A stretch of DNA of 64,000 nucleotides. It comes from Symsagittifera roscoffensis (lineage: Eukaryota > Xenacoelomorpha > Acoela > Convolutidae). Shown here one piece after another: positions 12,085 through 21,599 of the stretch. The translations under genes were made by a program, and so were the position numbers. Within the stretch, counting starts at the first letter, position 1, and each line of letters starts with the position of its first letter. The stretch is taken from assembly GCF_963678635.1 (NCBI RefSeq), contig NC_087063.1, positions 14,701,006 to 14,765,005 on the forward strand, written 5' to 3'. The notes under the pieces were generated by a model. The model saw only the letters and a list, made by a program, of their open reading frames with translations. It did not search any database and was not told where the DNA came from.

Positions 12085-12399
12085 CTAAATTTCAAGTAAG
12101 AGGACCTCATCCAGTACAATGAGAATTTCCGCCAATTCGTAGAATCTTTTTAAGGCATGAGACACATCTGCCCATGCCGCTGCCAATTTGGCCAATTCCA
12201 ATGAATGTCTGGATTGCTTGGGCGTTGGTGCCTTGCCTTTCAGGTGCTCCAGAAGCCCTGCCGCATGCAAGTGGTAGTTCATTCCTGCAAATACCAGCAG
12301 TTCCGGCTCGCAAGGCATCTCCGACTTGATCTCCACCACTAAGGTCAGCATCTGATTCAACTCCGCACCGACAGCAAATACACCAAGCTTGCTGGCCAA
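12085..12399 (-). other. FAG-N-HLH block of polyprotein A
   Basis: This open stretch of about 104 codons contains VFAGMNYHLHAAG, matched in copy B by VFAGINDHLHSRG (57267-57297). Flanking residues are hydrophobic beta-strand-like before the motif and helical after it. The GIND in copy B resembles SGNH block III, so a second, possibly degenerate SGNH-like fold is possible, although no Ser block I is evident. Function unknown. Confidence 0.45.
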
Positions 12400-13189
12400 A
12401 ATAGTTTCGAGGACGTCCCCTCGAAATCCGAACCCGCCACGATGATTACCCTTGCAGCTCCTGGGTCCGATCGATCATATAGTGCCAGCGTCTTGGCCAA
12501 CTATGAGCTTCCGCAGGGCTTACCATATCTCGGATTATCGGCTAGCTTTGAACCCTCGTATGCGGCATCTGGGAGCCCCATGTCTTTCGGCTCAAGAAGC
12601 TTCTCCACCACTCTCAACTGTGCGGGAGTTGCCACCCTGATTCGGGCTATGCTTGTTCGATGTTTGGGAGGTTCAACTATAAGTCCTGGACTTCCCAACT
12701 GCTTGAGTGGCCTACAGTTGATTGGTCCCATTATCGACTTCAGCGGGATCCCAGTCAAGTCTGCTGTCTCCATTGTCCTCGCTCTTGAGAAATGCGCCTC
12801 GTGGGCCTTCAACCAATCCACACAGTGGTGTCGACTCAAGTCCTCGTGTGACACGTTCTTGAGTCCCAGGACCTCTGCCAATTCCTACCTGCATTCCAAA
12901 TCCTCCAGATCCAACTCTTTTACCCTCTCTAGATATCGTGTTTTGCTCGACTCTGCCGGTCTCTCCACCCTCTTGTTGTCCACCACCACCACCGAAGACA
13001 TTGCCGAACTTTGGGGCGTGGATGACTCCGCCTCTTCGGCTTCCACCGGTGTGGATCCCGGTTGTCTGGTCCGGCTGGTCCATGAGCTGTCTCTCGAGTC
13101 GACTCTTGCTCTTAGACGGTTAGATAGGGGTCTAGTGGCAAAGAAAGGAGGTATCGGGGTGGACCAAAAATAAACTGGGCCCTTTCCAG

Positions 13190-13735
13190 CAGGTCCGACT
13201 CTAGCAAGTTTATGTGCCTCTGAAAGACACCATTCAGCCACTCTGTGCCCCTGGGCCTATCAAAGTGGATGCCATCCGAGGACGCATCGTCCGGAAGGGA
13301 GCATTCCATCAGGTCGCCACGTCCAGTAATCTCACGGGGAGCACGCTTCTTTGTTGAATCTGTCTGATTACTTCGTTAATATTGCGCACCTTCTCATTCA
13401 TTTCTCTCGCGTGTTGGTCAGCCTTCATGTTATACGGAACAGTACAGATGGTGAGTATCGCGGGATCTAGATAAATTCTCAGTTCCTCAAGAACGCAACT
13501 CATTTTCTCATGCAGCCTCATCACCTTCCTTGACTCTCCCCTGGACACGTCATTGGTTCCCATCGTCAAAGTGACCGTGTATATTTTCACCATTTCCAAC
13601 ATCTCCAGGGACGCCAACATCTTCGGCGTCGCAGCTCCCGAAAAACTCAAGACTCCAACCTGCCAATGTGACTGGATTCGTGTCAGCACTCGTATCAGGC
13701 TGTCCACTATAATCAAGTGGACCGCACTCTCTGGT
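13190..13735 (-). other. SGNH-hydrolase-like domain of polyprotein A (broken)
   Basis: SGNH (GDSL-type) hydrolases carry a Ser in block I, Gly in II, Asn in III (GxND) and Asp-x-x-His in V. Here block I reads IIVDSLIRV (13698-13710; Ser kept, the usual Gly replaced by Val), block II FSGAA, block III TMGTNDVSRG (13549-13563), and block V SSDGIHFD (near 13261-13276). A frame change near 13310 separates block V from the rest, so this copy cannot make the domain. In the family such enzymes hydrolyse esters or acyl groups; SGNH domains also occur in ORF1 of CR1-type LINEs. Copy B has the same blocks with GDS intact. Confidence 0.7.
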
Positions 13736-14160
13736 ATTCTTGACTCTGTGAAGAATTCAGCCCAAGACGCGTCATGGAAGCAATCCCGCCTTGCCCGTTG
13801 TGCCGTTGTTCAGTCCATTCGGTTGTGCCTGTGATATGCGCCATCTGTATTCTTCTTATAGCTCGCGATTATCACACTCCTGACTGGTTTGTCCCTCCAG
13901 GTAGGAGGTCGCTCTTGTCGCATCGAATCGTCACGGGTTCTCGACTGTAAAATATCATGTAGCTCCTTGAGACGTGATGAACTCGAGCCAATTTGGCTAC
14001 TGCTTGGGGTTGAACTAGGAGTATATCCCGGGAGCGTGACCTCCATCAATGGCCGTAGTGGTTGTGTATCTAGACTGTGCACGGAGAGCACCGGCTCGGG
14101 TGGTATCCACCTTTCTAGCCCCTCGTTCATGTGCTCCTGGGCTGCTCGGTCTAAATTGAA

Positions 14161-14955
14161 TCAACCACTGGGCCGAGAAACCTCATCCGCCTCCATTCGC
14201 GACTCTGGTCTCGATCCTGTGGCGGCTGGTTCCGTCGTCCTCGTCCTCTTTTCTTTCTCTCTCGCAAACTCTCGTTGTCTCCTCTGAATCTCCTCCATCT
14301 CCGACTTCAGCTGTCCACAGTTCGCCTCCTTATCGCGGGCCTTCTGCTATTGCTGGTATTCCCCCCTGATCATGTTGAGATCACGCCTCGCCTGATCCCT
14401 CTCGAGGATCGCTTGATCTCTTTCCAGGTTTTCCTGGTACCTCTCGAGCTTCGCGCCATCCCTGTCAAGGTTCGCCTTGTCTCGTTCCCTCTTCTTCCTT
14501 TCTAGTTCCCTTTTCAAGCTACTGAGGTCCGGGTACACTTCATCTGTCTGCTGAGACCGTATCATAGACAATGGCCTGCTCGTGGATTGGGCTGCGAATC
14601 CCGCCGGCGGTCTGGTGGGGAGTGGGAACTCTCCCGCGCCATATTCCGTCCTTTTTATGAATCCGGGATTTCTAGCCAAGTAGAATCCCCTCACGCATCC
14701 ATCCACGTTCCTGGATAGCCATCTGGTCTGCTCTTGATTGGATATCCCCTCCGAGGTGTAGCTGACCATCAACACGGCTTCCGTCGCTGATTCCCTGTAA
14801 TCACCCTGCGCTTCTAACTGTAGGATAGCGTTCAACATTACCGCCAACCTCTCATCGACTCGGGTATAGTCGAGATCCCTCAAGCGCTTATATATTTCGT
14901 CGAGTGTAGGCCTTTTGAGCGCTGCTGGCATGGACTTCCAGAAGCGATCCGCCAT
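14161..14955 (-). other. N-terminal part of polyprotein A: helical head and long charged coiled coil
   Basis: The first ~130 residues (MADRFWKSMPAALKRPTLDE onward) look folded. They are followed by a Pro-rich hinge and about 90 residues of Glu/Arg/Lys heptad-like sequence made of repeated ERD and ERDQA words, a strong coiled-coil signature. An in-frame TAG near 14344 interrupts it; the frame then continues through more charged helix to a TGA near 14159. The tandem character suggests internal expansion. A head plus coiled coil is reminiscent of oligomerising gag-like or ORF1-like proteins, but this is inference. The equivalent part of copy B lies beyond the right end of the window. Confidence 0.5.
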
Positions 14956-14982
14956 CGTCACTATCTTCAATTGATCTCACAG

Positions 14983-15082
14983 GTTAACCAACTTGAGATA
15001 TACCTTACCAGTTAACCAACTTGAGAAATACCTTACCAGTTAAACTTGAGAAATACCTTACCAGTTAAACTTGAAAAATAAC
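14983..15082. repeat. 25-28 bp tandem repeat upstream of polyprotein A
   Basis: Three full units and one partial unit of GTTAACCAACTTGAGAAATA plus CCTTACCA start at 14983, 15011, 15039 and 15064. The third and fourth units lack three bases. The array ends 28 bases before the proposed minus-strand ATG at 14955, so it sits in the promoter or leader of the polyprotein gene. Confidence 0.85.
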
Positions 15083-15486
15083 TTTTCCCCACTTGATGCT
15101 TGAGAAATGTTTCCCTTCGATGCTGCTGATAGTGAACTTGCTCAAAATCGTTTTTCTCTTTTTCAAATGAGTGTGGCTAGGTCGTCAACTCAATTTTGCA
15201 CCTCAATCTGAAAATAAAACCCAGTTTTTAAACTGAGATGTTCTGTGCCTAACCTAAGCCCCCCATCATTGTGTTTAAAACATTATCCCACCAATTACTT
15301 GCTAAAACAATTCAATTATGATTTTAAGAGCATGCAGATTCATTTCATGTTTTAGCACCATTAACTCTCGAAGATTTTCTTTGTCATGCCAATTACATTA
15401 AATTCCGCCTACCTAACTCACGCTCCCTTGTACCCAACTCGTGCCCCCCTTTAACCCAACTCGAGACCTCCATGCGCGCTCGAAGT
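15083..15486. other. Non-coding interval
   Basis: AT-rich with T runs and C-rich patches, including a repeated ACCCAACTCG word near 15436 and 15459. No gene or complete LTR was recognised. It lies between a possible polyprotein tail and the start of polyprotein A, where an LTR or promoter could be expected. Confidence 0.4.
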
Positions 15487-16054
15487 TCAGGCGATGCTCA
15501 AGTAGTACTTCTTGTGTAGGTGTACCGTTATCTTCGTTTCTGCAAAGACCACATGCAGGATCGCGTACAACTCCCTAGGGTTCAACTTGCCCCTGTTTGG
15601 GTCATAGACCGGCATCGAGACCTCCATTATCCCGCTTTCGACCATGAACTCCCTCAGCCTCGTTAGTGCCAACATCACAAGTTCGGGGTCTATCGTGTTC
15701 TTTTCCTTGACCCATGTTACCAAAAAGCACAGGTATTTGCCCAGAACTTGTAAAAATGAGGAAGGAAGCGCAGCCATTCCTCCCAACCCCGGCCTATGCC
15801 TAAATAGAAAGGCCACGTTTTGATATTCTCTCTTGAAGTCGGTCTCTATTCTCGTTTTGAAGCTCATGTCTGCTGTTATGCAGATCGCGCTTGTCTTGTC
15901 TGACAACATGAAGTCGCTGTCCGTGATCAGTCTTGAAACTTCGCCATATGGCAGGCTCAGCCTCCTCCTGATCCAATTCCAATCCGCTGGTCTCTCTCGC
16001 TTCCCTGAGCTTCTTTATCATCAAGTCCTCGGTGTGGGTAAGTCCTACCCCCAC
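15487..16054 (-). pseudogene. Protein-like fragment, possibly a C-terminal polyprotein tail
   Basis: Two overlapping minus-strand frames (15800-16054 and 15487 to about 16010) appear to be one sequence with a frame change near 15965. The part from about 15900 down is protein-like, including SFKTRIETDFKREY and a hydrophobic region followed by LYAILHVVFAETKITVHL. By eye it resembles, in the same order, the C-terminal part of copy B (AMKARTETELIADC near 53160, and YPVHFVAVDVKSTRTIV near 52830). If so, it is the tail of a further copy lying head-to-tail with copy A. The match is weak and needs an alignment. It begins about 260 bases after the end of the Ty3-type integrase frame. Confidence 0.35.
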
Positions 16055-16315
16055 TCCCCGGACAAAAATATTTATCGATGTTCCCGTCGATTATGCCGAG
16101 TCTAAACTATCTGGTGGTAACTCAAGTGCCGGTCGTTTGCTGTCCAACCGCATGTTTTTCCGCTGACACGTCGACCTGTTGGATACTTTGCTCTTCATCT
16201 CCCTTGTTCTTGAGGTCACGCATCCATTCCAGTTCCTCAAGTTTGTGTTTTCCCTTCTTTCTGTTTCGCTCTGCTCCAGATCTATTTTTCGTTCAGGTAT
16301 CGAGTAATCCTCTTG

Positions 16316-17250
16316 TTAGTAGTGTTCGGTGTCATTGATGATCTGCCATTCATCATCGGCTACCAGCTCGCCCACACTCACTAACTCTTCGCTTATCTCA
16401 TAAGGTTGTATCTTGTCAATCAAGAAGTCATCCTCGTACCTGTTGTATCTCATGCCTGTCCGCTTGCGATTGTCATTCCTTGTTCCTGCTGTCCTCGGCA
16501 AGACTGGTTCCGTCCACTTCGGCACCTCATTCTGCTCTGGATCATTCCAATCTTCCTCCGCAAAAGATCCCGCATCTGAGTCTGCATCTATCTTCTCATT
16601 ATCATACATGCTCACGTCCTCGTTGCCATCATTCTTTTCTCTGGTGCCTTTCTCGTTCACTTCGCATGCTGGCTCTACCAATAGGTACTCAAGTTCTTCC
16701 ATATTCTTCGGTACACACCAGTCTTCCGGAGATGGGACATGAGTTTTCAGATTTTCATTATGCGCTGCACGTCCTGTACTCAAGCGGTAGAACCTTCCCT
16801 GCTGATGTACCTCCGTTATCATGAACGGTCCTCCCCATTTCTTTAGTAGTTTTTTCGTCCCCTTCGGAGGTATGATATTCTGGAACATCCAGACATATTG
16901 TCCCACTGCATACGGTTTCGATTGAAGTATCTTCTCATCGTACTTCTTCCGCTGCCTCATTTGTGCTTGCGTCGTGTTCCTCCTGTAGAGCTCGTTTAGT
17001 TCCTGTTGTCACTTGACCGCTTCTTTCTCTTAAGCTTGAGGCGACGTCTTTTCCCCTTCGTATTCTGGGTAAAAGAATGTTGGGGGCATTGTCCTTTCCC
17101 TGCTTGTCAACATCATGAAGGGACTGATTCCTGTTGTCGAGTGTTGCGTGCTGTTATACGCCCCTACCAATTGCGGCAGATACTTATCTCGAGCAGTACA
17201 CCCTGAGCATGTTCACCAGCGTTCTGTTTTGTCTCTCAACTAGTCCGTTA
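16316..17250 (-). other. Integrase C-terminal half of the Ty3-type pol
   Basis: YHPQTNGLVERQNRTLVN (catalytic Glu block, about 17195-17255) is followed in another frame by AYNSTQHSTTGISPF and then by the long C-terminal frame 16316-16960, with a GPY/F-like module (KKWGGPFMITEVHQQGRFYR) and an acidic tail. The first two catalytic Asp blocks are not recognised in 17260-17560, so the central core is deleted or too decayed. The tail after the module (about 150 residues, acidic) is not a chromodomain that I can recognise. Confidence 0.75.
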
Positions 17251-17707
17251 GTCTGAGGATGGTAAGTAGTCGAGTGTTCGGCCTCGTTAAATATCACTTT
17301 CTTCTTTCGAACCATGGTCCGCCATCTTCCGGGATCTACTCTACTAGTGACTGCACGACATCCTTGCCATCGAGCTGCTTTCTTTCAACGAGTCCTCGCC
17401 ATATGCTGCCTCATCTCGTCTCAGTATTGAGACTTCTGGTTCGTCTTTATCATTGGTCCGGACAACGGGTCTATTGTCTGCTAAACTCAAGTATTCCACT
17501 CAAGTCCTCACCTACCTTCGCACTTCCCGCTTCTACTTGTTTGAGATCGTAACCTTTCATATATAGTGTTTCTCTCACTATTTTTGACTTGAGCATTACT
17601 TCCATTGGCATCCTTCTGCTTTTCTTCAAGATTGTTCTCTCCGGACGCTCCTCTGGCATTTCGGAATGATCCTCTATTGGTTTACCTGACTTGTCGAGCC
17701 ACCTCGT

Positions 17708-17778
17708 TTTGATGTTTGTCACTTGTTCATTTGATGTTTGTCACTTTGTCGCTATCCGCATTTTGATGTTTGTCACTT
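17708..17778. repeat. Three-copy TTTGATGTTTGTCACTT repeat
   Basis: Perfect 17-base copies start at 17708, 17730 and 17762 (spacing 22 and 32). They lie at the RNase H/integrase join of the decayed pol and look like a small local expansion that contributed to the frame break there. Confidence 0.85.
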
Positions 17779-17984
17779 GTTCTGTGTTCAACGATCATAT
17801 TGTAGCCATCCAAGCGAACTATCCATCTCCTAATGTAGCTCTGATCCATTGAGTACGTTTTTAACCAGCTGAGTGCTCTATTGTCGACTCGTAACTTGAA
17901 TGGTTCGCTACCTAGGTACGCCCGGTATTTCTCCACAAAGGTGACAACCGCAGACATTTCTGCCTTGGGCGCGCCGTACTTCAT
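17727..17984 (-). other. RNase H part of the Ty3-type pol
   Basis: The frame reads KYGAPKAEMSAVVTFVEKYR (RNase H E block), then RVDNRALSWL (D block) and later EHRTSDKHQNADS (final D block). This is the typical Ty3-type RNase H of retroelements, which removes RNA from the RNA-DNA hybrid. It is followed by a repeated stretch at 17708-17778. Confidence 0.8.
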
Positions 17985-18198
17985 TTCTGTATCACTCTAG
18001 ACTTTGCTCCCGTATGCTATCGGTCTCAAGATTGTCTTCCCGTTCCATTCCTGATCTTGATGGAGTATGCCCGAGATCGCAACCACCGACGCATCCGTAT
18101 CCAGCACGTACATCCCTTTTTTCGGTCGGCATACCTAGCACGGGTGCTTCACACAAAACCTTCTTTATTCCTTGGAATGACTCTTGTGCTGCCTTCTT

Positions 18199-18927
18199 CT
18201 ACGTGAATCGTTTGCCTTTGTGCCTCATGAGTTGTTGCATCGGGTTTACTTTGTCCGCATAGCCCTTAATGAATTCCCTGTAATAGTTCGCAAAACCCAA
18301 GAAGCTCATCAGTTGATACTCCGTTTTTGGTGATCTCCAAGTCAGCACCGCTTCTACTGCGTCTGGGTTTGGTCTGATGCCATGTTCATCCAACATCCTT
18401 CCCAGGTATTTAATTGTTTCCTTGAGTATCTCGCACTTCGATGGCTTGCATTTTAATCCTGCTGTTTTCATGCAAGCGAACACCTCATCTAATCGCTCGA
18501 TGTGGTCCTCTAGTGTAGCTGTCGCTATTACCACGTCGTCTACGTAGCACATCACCACGTTGCCATATTTCTTCGTTACACTTGTCAATGCGTGTGCCAT
18601 CAATCGTTGAAACGTAGCCGTGGAACTGCAAAGGCCAAAGGGCATCCTCTTCCATTGAAACAGTCCTAGCTCGCAAGCAACCCCTATTTTGTCCCTGTCC
18701 TGCTTCCTTAGTGGGATCTACCAAAAGGCCGATCCTAAATTGAGAGTTGTAAAAAATTTTGCTTCTCCTAGTTTTGAGAGGCTCTGATCAATCCTAGGTA
18801 TGGGATAAGCATCCTTCACCGTGACGGAGTTCAGATATCGAAAGTTACAACAAAACCTTAGTTGGTCGCCTTTCTTCTTAGCCATCACTACTCCACACGC
18901 CCACGGTGATTTGGATGGTTCTATCAT
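18199..18927 (-). other. Reverse transcriptase core of the Ty3-type pol
   Basis: Recognisable RT blocks are SPWACGVVMAKKKGDQLRFC, YPIPRIDQSLSKLG, TTLNLGSAFW, MPFGLCSSTATFQRLM, CYVDDVVIA, LKCKPSKCE, and FLGFANYYREFI leading to the connection. The segment is split by a frame change near 18720. The Asp-to-Asn change in the first catalytic motif, if not a sequencing error, would abolish activity. Confidence 0.85.
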
Positions 18928-19194
18928 ATTATACTCTAGTAGGGTTTCAGTTTATTTTCTACATGCATCCGATTTATTAGGGGTCGTACGCCTCGCCCCC
19001 TCCCTATGTGGTAGCGCCGACTTCTCAAGCTCTATTTCATGCTCAACAAAATTACAACATCCAATGTCTGCATTATTTTTTGAAAAAAGTCCTCGTTTCG
19101 ATCTAGTTGATGGCTTTAAGCTGTTCGTCAGTCACCTCACCCCTCAAGTGCTCTATTTTTGATTATCTGCTTCTAAATCTTCTAGTTTTGGTCT

Positions 19195-19990
19195 TTACGG
19201 AAATTTCGAACAGCTCGAAAGTCCATCGTCTGTCTCTGACTTAAGGGATTTCACAAGATGTGATGAATATTTTATTTTCTTCAATCTTCTCAAGATACAA
19301 ATCTTATCCCTATGATTCGGACAATCAAAAACTTCATTTTCTTTTACATTTTCAGTCATTTCATATCGAGTTTTCACAAGAAGAGCGTATCCCAGTTTCC
19401 TTCCCCTCTGGCTTGTGATAGGTATATCAAGATTATTCAACACTACGCAGACGGAGAGGCCACTCTTGGTTATCGAGAAGGATCTTCCTAAAATAGCAGC
19501 AATTTGACTATTTGGATTTGGAACAATGCACACTTGTTTATTGTCACTTAGTTCATTATAATTTTTCATCCGCAGGCTTACTTTTGCTGCTTCGTTTTCT
19601 TTCAGCCTTACCCTACTACTCAAGAAAACCGGCGCTTTATTCTCATTCGCCATTATCAAGCTTACCGGTTTAATTACGTTCCTTTCCGGGTTCCGCATCC
19701 TGAACATCGCATTGTTTAGATTAATTGTTACATCGAAATTCCTGATGAAGTCACTGCCTAAAATGAATTGGTCAGGCTCATCTAGATTCTCCACCACGAG
19801 GAAGCTCATCCACAAGTTGCGTTCACCCAAGTTTAGGGCTATTACTTGTGTTCTGCCTAGTACCCGCAGCGCCCCTTTATTTGCTGCTGACAGCCGTATT
19901 CTCGAGTCTATCAAGTCGTCTTTGTCGAAGCCCATCCTGTTCCTTGTTTCGATTGGTATGACGCTCAATACCGCTCCTGTGTCCAATTAT
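19195..19990 (-). other. Aspartic protease part of the Ty3-type pol
   Basis: The frame contains LDTGAVLSVIP (active-site Asp-Thr-Gly) and, about 75 residues later, FILGSDFIRNFDV, the usual second landmark of retropepsins (ILG-DF). A preceding frame (to about 20189) ends in the residues just before the DTGA, so a frameshift at about 19990 separates them. The downstream ~150 residues lead to RT. The enzyme would have cut the gag-pol polyprotein. Confidence 0.75.
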
Positions 19991-21599
19991 TCACGCAGTT
20001 GAGTCTTCTCTCACTTATGTCAAGTACGTACCCAGATACGTCCGTTTCCGTCCCGATATGCATCGCATCTTCTTCCAACATGGCACTGTGTCCAATCGAT
20101 CTCACTTTTAGTTTTTCTCTACCCACGTAGATTTGTCCGGCTAGGTCTTCATCACATGTTATTATTGTCTTCGTGTAGAAGTTTATGCTCAAGTGTTGGG
20201 ACGCCTCGTACTGTCTCAAGACCACTCAATCAAGCGTTGGGACACTTTGCACTGTCGCAGGACCTCTCACTCAAGCGTTGGGACACTTCGCATTGTCCCA
20301 AGGACCTTCGTCCAAGTGTTGGGACACTTCGTACTGTCCCAGGACCTCTCGTCCTAGTGTTGGGACACTTCGCACTGTCCCATGACCTAGTTTTGGGACA
20401 CTTCGTACTGTCCCAAGACCTCTCACTCAAATGCTGGGACACTCCACACTGTCCCAGGACCTCCCACTCAAGCGTTGGAACACTTCGGACTGTCCCAAGA
20501 TCCTTCGTCTAAGTGTTGGGACACTTATTTCTGTCCCAGGACCTCTCGTCCTAGTGTTGGGATACTCCGCACTGTCCCCAGACTGCCTGCTCAAGCGTTG
20601 GGACACTTCGCACTATCCCAGGACCTCTCACTCAAGCGTTGGGAACTTCGCACTGTCCCAAGACTCTTCATCCAAGTGTTGGGACACTTCGTGCTGTCCC
20701 AGGACCTCTCGTCCTAGTGTTGGGACACTTCGCACTGTCCCATGACCTAGTTTTGGAACACTTCGTACTGTCCCAAGACCTCTCACTCAAGTGCTGGGAC
20801 ACTAAGCACTGTCCCAAGACGTCCCACTCAAACGTTGGGACACTTCGCACTGTCCCAAGACTACCTGCTCAAGTGTTGGGACACCTCGTACTATCCCAAG
20901 ACCCCTCAATCAAACGTTGGACACTTCGCACTGTCCTAAGACCCCCCACTCAAGTGTTGGGACACCTCGCACTGTCCCAAGACCCCTCACTCAAGTGTTG
21001 GGTCACCACTCCGCACTATCCCAGGATCTCCAACTCAAGCGTTGGGACACTTCGCACTTCCCAAGACCCTTCGTCCAAGTGTTGGGAACATCGTACTGTC
21101 CCAAGACCTCTCATCCTAGTGTTTGGACACTTCGCACTGTCCCATGACCTAGTGTTGGGACACTTCGTTCTGTCCCATGACCCTTCACTCAAGCGTTGGG
21201 AACTTTGCACTGTCCCATGACCCCCCGCTCAAGTGTTGGGAAACCTCGCACTGTCCCAAGACCCCTCACTCAAGTGTTGGGACACTCCGCACTGTCCGCA
21301 GACTGCCTGCTCAAGTGCTGGGACACCTCGTACTGTCCCAAGACCCCTCACTCAAGCGTTGCGACACTTCGCACTGTCCCAGGATCTCCCACTCAAGCGT
21401 TGAGACACCTCGCACTGTCCCAAGACCCTTCGTCCAAGTGTTGGGACACTTCGTACTGTCCCAGGACCTCTCGTCCTAGTGTTGGGACACTTCGCACTGT
21501 CCCAGGACCTCCCACTCAAGTGCTGGGACACCTCGTACTGTCCCATGACCCCCCACTCAAGTGTTGGGACACCTCGCACTGTCCCAAGACCCCTCACTC

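Larger units (their letters stand above)
8061..14955 (-). pseudogene. Decayed multi-domain polyprotein with SGNH-like domain, copy A
   Basis: Reading the minus strand from the ATG at 14955 towards the gap gives about 2,300 codons of protein-like sequence. It is broken by in-frame stops (near 14344, 14159, 13805, 12884, 11080) and several frame changes. Block order is: N-terminal coiled coil; SGNH-like domain (13190-13735); Ser/Thr-rich linker; MGP-N-RPL block (12705-12735); FAG-N-HLH block (12256-12293); LWFR block (near 11985); DG-LTL-THG block (11395-11440); YGPAVT block (11083-11104); WNL-P and PEFP-RRM-LG blocks (10680-10850); acidic variable region; DEIRRF block (8456-8476). The same order is present in copy B (51730-64000), which supports the frame assignment. 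No polymerase, helicase or capsid motif is seen. It is downstream of, and in the same direction as, a Ty3/gypsy pol, so it may be an accessory part of a large retroelement, or an independent element. Confidence 0.7.
16316..20202 (-). pseudogene. pol: Ty3/gypsy-type LTR retrotransposon pol, broken
   Basis: Read on the minus strand, the order is protease (DTGA at 19972-19983), reverse transcriptase (18199-18927), RNase H (17727-17984) and integrase (16316-17250). RT-RNaseH-integrase order and sequence type place it in Ty3/gypsy (Metaviridae-like) elements. RT keeps YVDD (18535-18546), but the first catalytic block reads TTLNL instead of TLDL (Asp to Asn, near 18739). Several frame changes and stops separate the parts. 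No gag was found: the frame upstream of the protease runs straight into the satellite array at about 20186. No LTR pair was identified. In an intact element pol copies the RNA and inserts the DNA; this copy cannot. Confidence 0.85.

Noticed and set aside
10140-19160. Frequent CTCAAG words in the pol and polyprotein A region, as in the array spacer CACTCAAGTG
   Set aside because: A six-base word in a 10-kb stretch may be chance; no longer shared sequence between array units and this region was seen except at the junction at about 20186.
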